DNA of 64,000 nt, from positions 1 through 64,000 of the forward strand of contig JAENRP010000052.1 of NCBI GenBank assembly GCA_024741835.1. The letters are read 5' to 3'. Position numbers and translations under genes: made by a program. Positions 59,161-64,000 of this stretch are shown in pieces. The stretch's first letter is position 1, and the number at the start of each line of letters is the position of its first letter. This stretch comes from Diplocarpon mali (Eukaryota > Ascomycota > Leotiomycetes > Helotiales > Drepanopezizaceae). A model generated the notes under the pieces. The model was not told the origin of the DNA and made no database searches. It saw only the letters and a program-made list of their open reading frames with translations.

Positions 59161-60318
59161 TGGTGGGAAACTTCTTGTATCGATTACCCCGGGATTTCTG
59201 GCTGCTATTGCGAGTCGGAGTGGCTGATGACCTGCCGTTTGGAATCGGCTCTGTCTGGATCACAGGTGTTTCTGAAGCCTTTTGGCCTGTGATTGAGACA
59301 CCGCCTCGGGTATCCGTGATGCTAAGAGCAGCTAGGTCTGGAGAATTTTTTATCAAGGGCCGGACCGTGCTTGATTTCTTGTTTCTGCGAGTCATCTTGA
59401 AAAATTTTCGTTTCTCTCGTTGAAGTTCGGCTCGTCTGTATTATTTCGTGTAGGATGCAGAACTGGAGTGCTTTGTGCTATCCGATCAAATCTTTTGCAG
59501 AAGAGGGTATAGAAAGAAGAGTTGTTGAGAATGTTGTTGTATATTCAAAAGGAAGAAATAAGTTGAGAACCTCCGAGGATATTTATATTCCTGGAAAGAG
59601 CCCCCCGAATAGCTCCTACCAGCGTTTTCCCAACGTTTTCCCATCGTCATTCAAGCGTCATTCCATGCGAGACCCAGTTTGGCTCTCTTTGCGCCGCTGA
59701 ACCTATTATGGGCCATCGAACAAGATGGTAATACTTGGGCTGCGACAAGTATAGCTTTCAGGCAGTAAAGGGCTAAGAATTATCCATTATGCTGCCGCGT
59801 ATTGTGGTGCGCGTTGGTTTTTCAATCCACGGGAGGGGGCCCCTGCACAGCATTCGATGAGTGGAACTAGGTCTTAATGATCATCTTGATTTCACATCTA
59901 TCAAAAAAGCCATTTGATATAATCTAATCCGATCTTCCATGACACGTATTGTATCAGGACATCAGCGATCAATCTTGCTGTTATGAGATGTATATACACT
60001 TGGCTTTTGTTATATTACTGCCTCGCATATCTAGATTTGTAAAAGTATCTAGAGGGTGATTTCCAATCCGGTCTGATCATATAAAAATTGCCTCAGAGTT
60101 AAACAATAATAACAGTTCTGCTTCCAACAAGTACCCATCTGCTAGAGAAGCTGCAGTCATTTTCCAGCTCCTAAGTGAGGAACAAACCCACAGTAATTTT
60201 CCTCGCACAGTCTCTGAAAATTCAACTAGTTAAGTCGGCAACGAATATATCACCCCCGTCAGCTCTTCAACTTGCGATTCTACACATTAGCAGTCTCTCT
60301 GGACGCTGGCTGCGTCAT
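59161..60318. other. No recognised gene (about 1.2 kb)
   Basis: Should contain the upstream region of the 58-59.2 kb gene. Only short frames in conflicting phases; the plus-strand frame at 59115-59423 antisense to it is not convincing. Confidence 0.4.
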
Positions 60319-60960
60319 TCAGATCTGATAGGTCACATTGAGTAGCATCCCATTCTTTTCAGGAACTACTTCAACTGCTGCTTCGCATCCGCAAAGCTCT
60401 GCTTCGTGGTAGAAACCTATCTCCCGCACAAGCTCTTTCCTTTACTCGTCTGAAGCCATCTTAATACGGCAGCTTGTGCGCTGCTGAACATGGTTAACGA
60501 ACTCCCATTTCTTACCCAGCAACACGTTAATATCCTTGCGGATACCTCCAGACAATCATTGAAACCGAGTCTCCACTACTAACAAGAGAAGGAGCAAAGC
60601 TGACGAATTTGAAAACCAGCCAGTGAGCCTTGATATCATATGATTATACACGAATCTCAGGTCGCAGCAGTCCTACCTCGGGCTGTTCATGATAACGCTA
60701 AGCTCTCGCTCAACGAAGAAAATCACCAGCGCGGGCTTTCCGTGCTCCGGAAAGAATCCCCTGGTGATTATCACACGATCCCTCGGTCTTACCTCTAGGA
60801 CTTGAGCTTCGAGATCTGTGAAATCTTTCATGCCTGGCTGGCCCAGAGCTCATATAGCACTCGCAGTCTCGCACTTCCTACCGCTTTACAGAGCTGCGAA
60901 AGGATAGCGCGAAGACCAGATCCCGTCTGCAGGACAGCCGAAGACGAGCATCGAGCAAGC
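60319..60960 (-). pseudogene. Decayed gene of unknown family
   Basis: The minus strand reads ACSMLVFGCPADGIWSSRYP near 60.95 kb, then MKDFTDLEAQVLEVRPRDRV and FFPEHGKPALVIFFVERELS at about 60.83-60.68 kb. An intron-like GTAGGA...TTAG follows, then GGIRKDINVLLGKKWEFVNH and VREIGFYHEAELCGCEAAVE, ending at TGA 60319-60321. In-frame stops occur at about 60.88 and 60.85 kb, then at about 60.56 (TGA) and 60.44 kb (TAA). Composition is like a real protein but I recognise no domain. Confidence 0.45.
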
Positions 60961-63900
60961 CGGAGCTAAGCAAACTCGAAGTCGAGCTTACCGGAAGCGA
61001 CTGCTGGACTCGGGACTATGTTTTGATCCCTAGTATCAGTCTATTAGAGTAGAGTCGTAGCAGAGTCCCTAGTGAGTAATGCGATGAAAGTATCAAGCAG
61101 CTTTTGTGAGAATGGCGAATATTGAGCACCGTATCAGTCATATAAATTGTACTGTCCCGGACCTGCGTCCCTCCTGATTAGCTGGAAACAAGCGTGAAGA
61201 CAGGCGAGAAGGATAGAGTAAATGGATTCTTGCCGGTAGTGTTAGTGGAACTTCTCTTAGGACATGATTGCGACCGATAGTGGCGTGCTAACATTCACAC
61301 ATATTTATAATAGAAACTTCGAGACCCATCTCTTAAGCCGTATTGATAGTACGAAGCATCCTCCTCCTTCCAAGGCATTAAGATAGTTCTCCAAGTACCG
61401 CCTGTTTTGAAGCCAAAGGCTACAAGCTTCCAGGGCCTAGGTCGAAGCCAGATCCCCGTCTGCAATTTGAACCACAATGGGACGGAAACGTGTCGAGGAT
61501 CCGGCTTACACACTTGAATTGCGAGTTTCCTCGGACTCTGTTTGCCCAGGAGACGGTCTGGTTTCTTGCGTAGCTCATACATCTACGTAGGGTATCGGCA
61601 AACAAGGCCCGGAAACTCGATCGCTCATCGCCCGGTAGCTAGCAACTCAATAGCCAGGAAGCTAGCTACCTGGATAGTGGATCCCGGGTCTTCCGATGGG
61701 GTGCACCTGCCCATGGAGAAACGGTCCTCATACTCTAGGACTGTCGAATGATGATTAGCTATACGCACGATAGTTTATCTCCGCGATCACCTGTAGAAAT
61801 TCCCCGTGGAGCATTTTCACGTGCTTCTGACATGTAAGATTGCTTGAAATTCAGTTGCTTCGGAGGCTTCCGATCGTGGAATAACACTTTTTTTCCCACC
61901 TCGCTTCGCTCGCCGATCTGGATTTGGTGTTTTATTTCGAGTTCCGTATAAGCAAGTATAGCTCTCTACGGACTATGTGCGCTCTTGTAAGGTCTAGTCC
62001 TTCCTAGCTCCCCCCTAGCATGCTCTAACCACTGCGCAGGCACGAAGTCCAGGGCGTCACCTGACGAGTTTCCTCTGAGTCCTTTTCTGCTTTTTGTTCT
62101 TATATCATGGATGGAAATTTCTCTTTTGATAAAGACAAGAATCAGATCACGGAACTTATCAACGGCAGCTCAAGAGGCGAGCGAGAGAATAGTGCAAATG
62201 CAGCCGGTATGAGCGCTTCGCGATGAAAAATCTCAAAAGTGGCAACTCTTTTTTCTATCTATGGAGCGGGGGTGGAATAAAAAAATAACAGAAAGAGAAG
62301 CGGAACGGGAACACCCCTCAGTAAGTCGCAGCTGAGAGTACAGCAAGGCCTTGGAATTGTGTCACTGTCCAGAAGTCGGGACATCTTTTGCGCCCAGAGT
62401 CCTGTATGCCATTGTGGTCTTCCGTAGACTGGCACGCAGAGTCTGGCTCAGAGGAGGTCAGTATGTTCCATGATTCCACAAAATACGTCAGACCACCGCG
62501 TGTAAACAAACCCGGTGTTGCATCTCGCTTAAAGACCTTGGCGGATTACTGCGCGCGAGTGCGGAATATCTTCCCCCTCAAATAGCAAAGCACCGCGACT
62601 TCGAATGTGTTTCCGAACCCCCCGACGTGGCTGCGGAGCAGATATATGGCCTGGATGATAGACTGGTGGATCGCCAAGATGACGTTCGATGTTTCCAGAG
62701 GCGTCACAATTAGTGCAAACAATTCTGCCCTGCTGCCGAGAGTATCTCCACGACTAATCGCCAAACACTTCACCAAACACTTCACCAACCTCAGACTCCA
62801 GCAGGACCTCATTCCGGGCCTGCAATGTTGTAATTATCTGCATTCCTATAGCCACGGTATCTGAGCTCATCCACCGCCCTCCTACTCTACGGCCGGAAGT
62901 ATCATTCCCAGGTTTGCTGCCGGCTCAAGACATCAACAAAGCCCAGCATCTCCTCCATAGCACCATACCCCCTCTCCCAGAGACAAAATCAAGCGAAATA
63001 CACAGAAGCCTGACCTCTGGGCCGCTTGTCCAGCCAATCCTCTTCTCGGAGCGCGGCGACCTGGGCGAGAAGTGCTCGCCGCCCGCGGGTCTGGTCCCTG
63101 CCCGAGCGGGAGGCTGGGGTGTAGGTAGCTCGGGCAGCGCACGAGGGATGTGGTGCTATCGGATTAAACTGTAGCTGCTGCCTACGTCTAGGAAGAAACC
63201 CGGCTGAAGCGTCCTGGATCTTCTTTCTCAGGTCAGGGTCGACCAAAATCGTTGATGTACGCAGCAAAGTTTGCTCGGTGAGGAAATGACTCGGATTTGA
63301 TGGGAACAGCTCCGGTGAGGTCTAGTGAGGGTCTTTTTTCTAGTCTGCTTCTGCCAAAATCTTGCAGCTCACAATGTCGCGGTATCTGAGTCTGGAGTTA
63401 CAATTTCACGATCCTCTAGCTCAAAACTAAGCGCAGTACCTAGTGCATCGCGGTAGCTCATCTGCGGCCGGGATATCGTTAGCCCCCTTACCTAGCTGAG
63501 GCTGAGAATATATGGATGCGGATGGCATAGCAGGGTAGATTTTCGTTTCTCATTTAAGTCTTCGCGACTAGATGTTGTGTCCTGGTTTTCCCACAAATGG
63601 TTTCTTCTTTAGTAAGGTGTCTACTTGGCCAGATAAAATGGTGACTCCAGTTTTCTTTTTGAAACAGGAAATACGTTAGTGATCACTCGTGCGTTTCTAT
63701 ATGCTATAATGGTGTCTACAAGTAGTAATTTGATCTACAATGTAAGAGAGCGTATTTCACCTGATGAAAATGAGCTTTTGATGCCAAATGATTACGCTTT
63801 TCTGATCTCGAAACCTAGAGTCAACATAATGGCGCGGACACGTAAAGTGAGAGTTATTCGCATCTTGCTGTAAATAGATCGTGAAACCAAAATAATAACT

Positions 63901-64000
63901 TCTGAGATACATAGTCGCTTTTTATACCCAGTTTAATAGACACGAGCTTCCAAGTTCGTAACGGGATGAAGGAATCAAGGGTACTTCGAAGAGACAACTT
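60961..64000. other. No confident gene (about 3 kb)
   Basis: Short frames only. A minus-strand pair of overlapping frames at 61.3-61.6 kb is protein-like in both phases. A plus-strand exon-like start at 62107 (ATG; MDGNFSFDKDKNQITELING) ends at a GTATGA donor. Neither can be extended or identified. Confidence 0.4.

Overview
The window looks like a chromosome segment of a filamentous ascomycete (Pezizomycotina). Split genes have short GT-AG introns (about 45-90 bp) with CTAAC/CTGAC-type branch sites, and several proteins are fungal types (Och1-like GT32, WSC-domain wall protein, Nog2 GTPase, mitoribosomal Pet123/mS26). AT-rich transposon fossils read as transposon proteins only if TAA/TAG is accepted where Trp or Gln is expected, which is the mark of repeat-induced point mutation (RIP). 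I cannot name the genus.

Region 1 (1 to about 16.96 kb) is a nest of dead LTR retrotransposons with no host gene. A plus-strand Ty1/copia element (A) enters from the left edge. It is interrupted by a complete minus-strand Copia (B, 1690-8889, target duplication TTAGG) and by an LTR element with a gag-like reading only (C, 10076-12965, two 247-bp LTRs, target duplication ATAG). Removing B and C lets A's integrase, reverse transcriptase and RNase H run on in one frame. A fourth family (D) follows: an RNase H tail, LTRs in both orientations and a gag remnant. A short D LTR lies alone at 30.2 kb.

Region 2 (about 17-38.6 kb) holds most of the active genes: a GT32 glycosyltransferase (minus), a RIP-mutated Tc1/mariner relic with inverted ends and TA duplication, a secreted WSC protein with 34-residue repeats (minus), a Stealth-family sugar-phosphate transferase (plus), the 60S-biogenesis GTPase Nog2 (minus), and, 276 bp away and divergent, mitochondrial ribosomal protein mS26/Pet123 (plus). 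Nog2 has one very long intron (349 bp), notable because the yeast orthologue's intron carries snoRNA snR191.

Region 3 (38.6-64 kb) is gene-poor and decayed. It contains a broken cytochrome P450 next to a broken fungal transcription factor (possibly a dead metabolite locus), one intact single-pass membrane protein (52.2-53.9 kb), and two decayed genes of unknown family at 58-59.2 and 60.3-61 kb. Long stretches between them show only AT-rich sequence, microsatellites or short uninterpretable frames.

Three working genes (GT32, Stealth, WSC) concern glycan or cell-wall biology and two (Nog2, mS26) ribosome production. I see no sign that they form one pathway.
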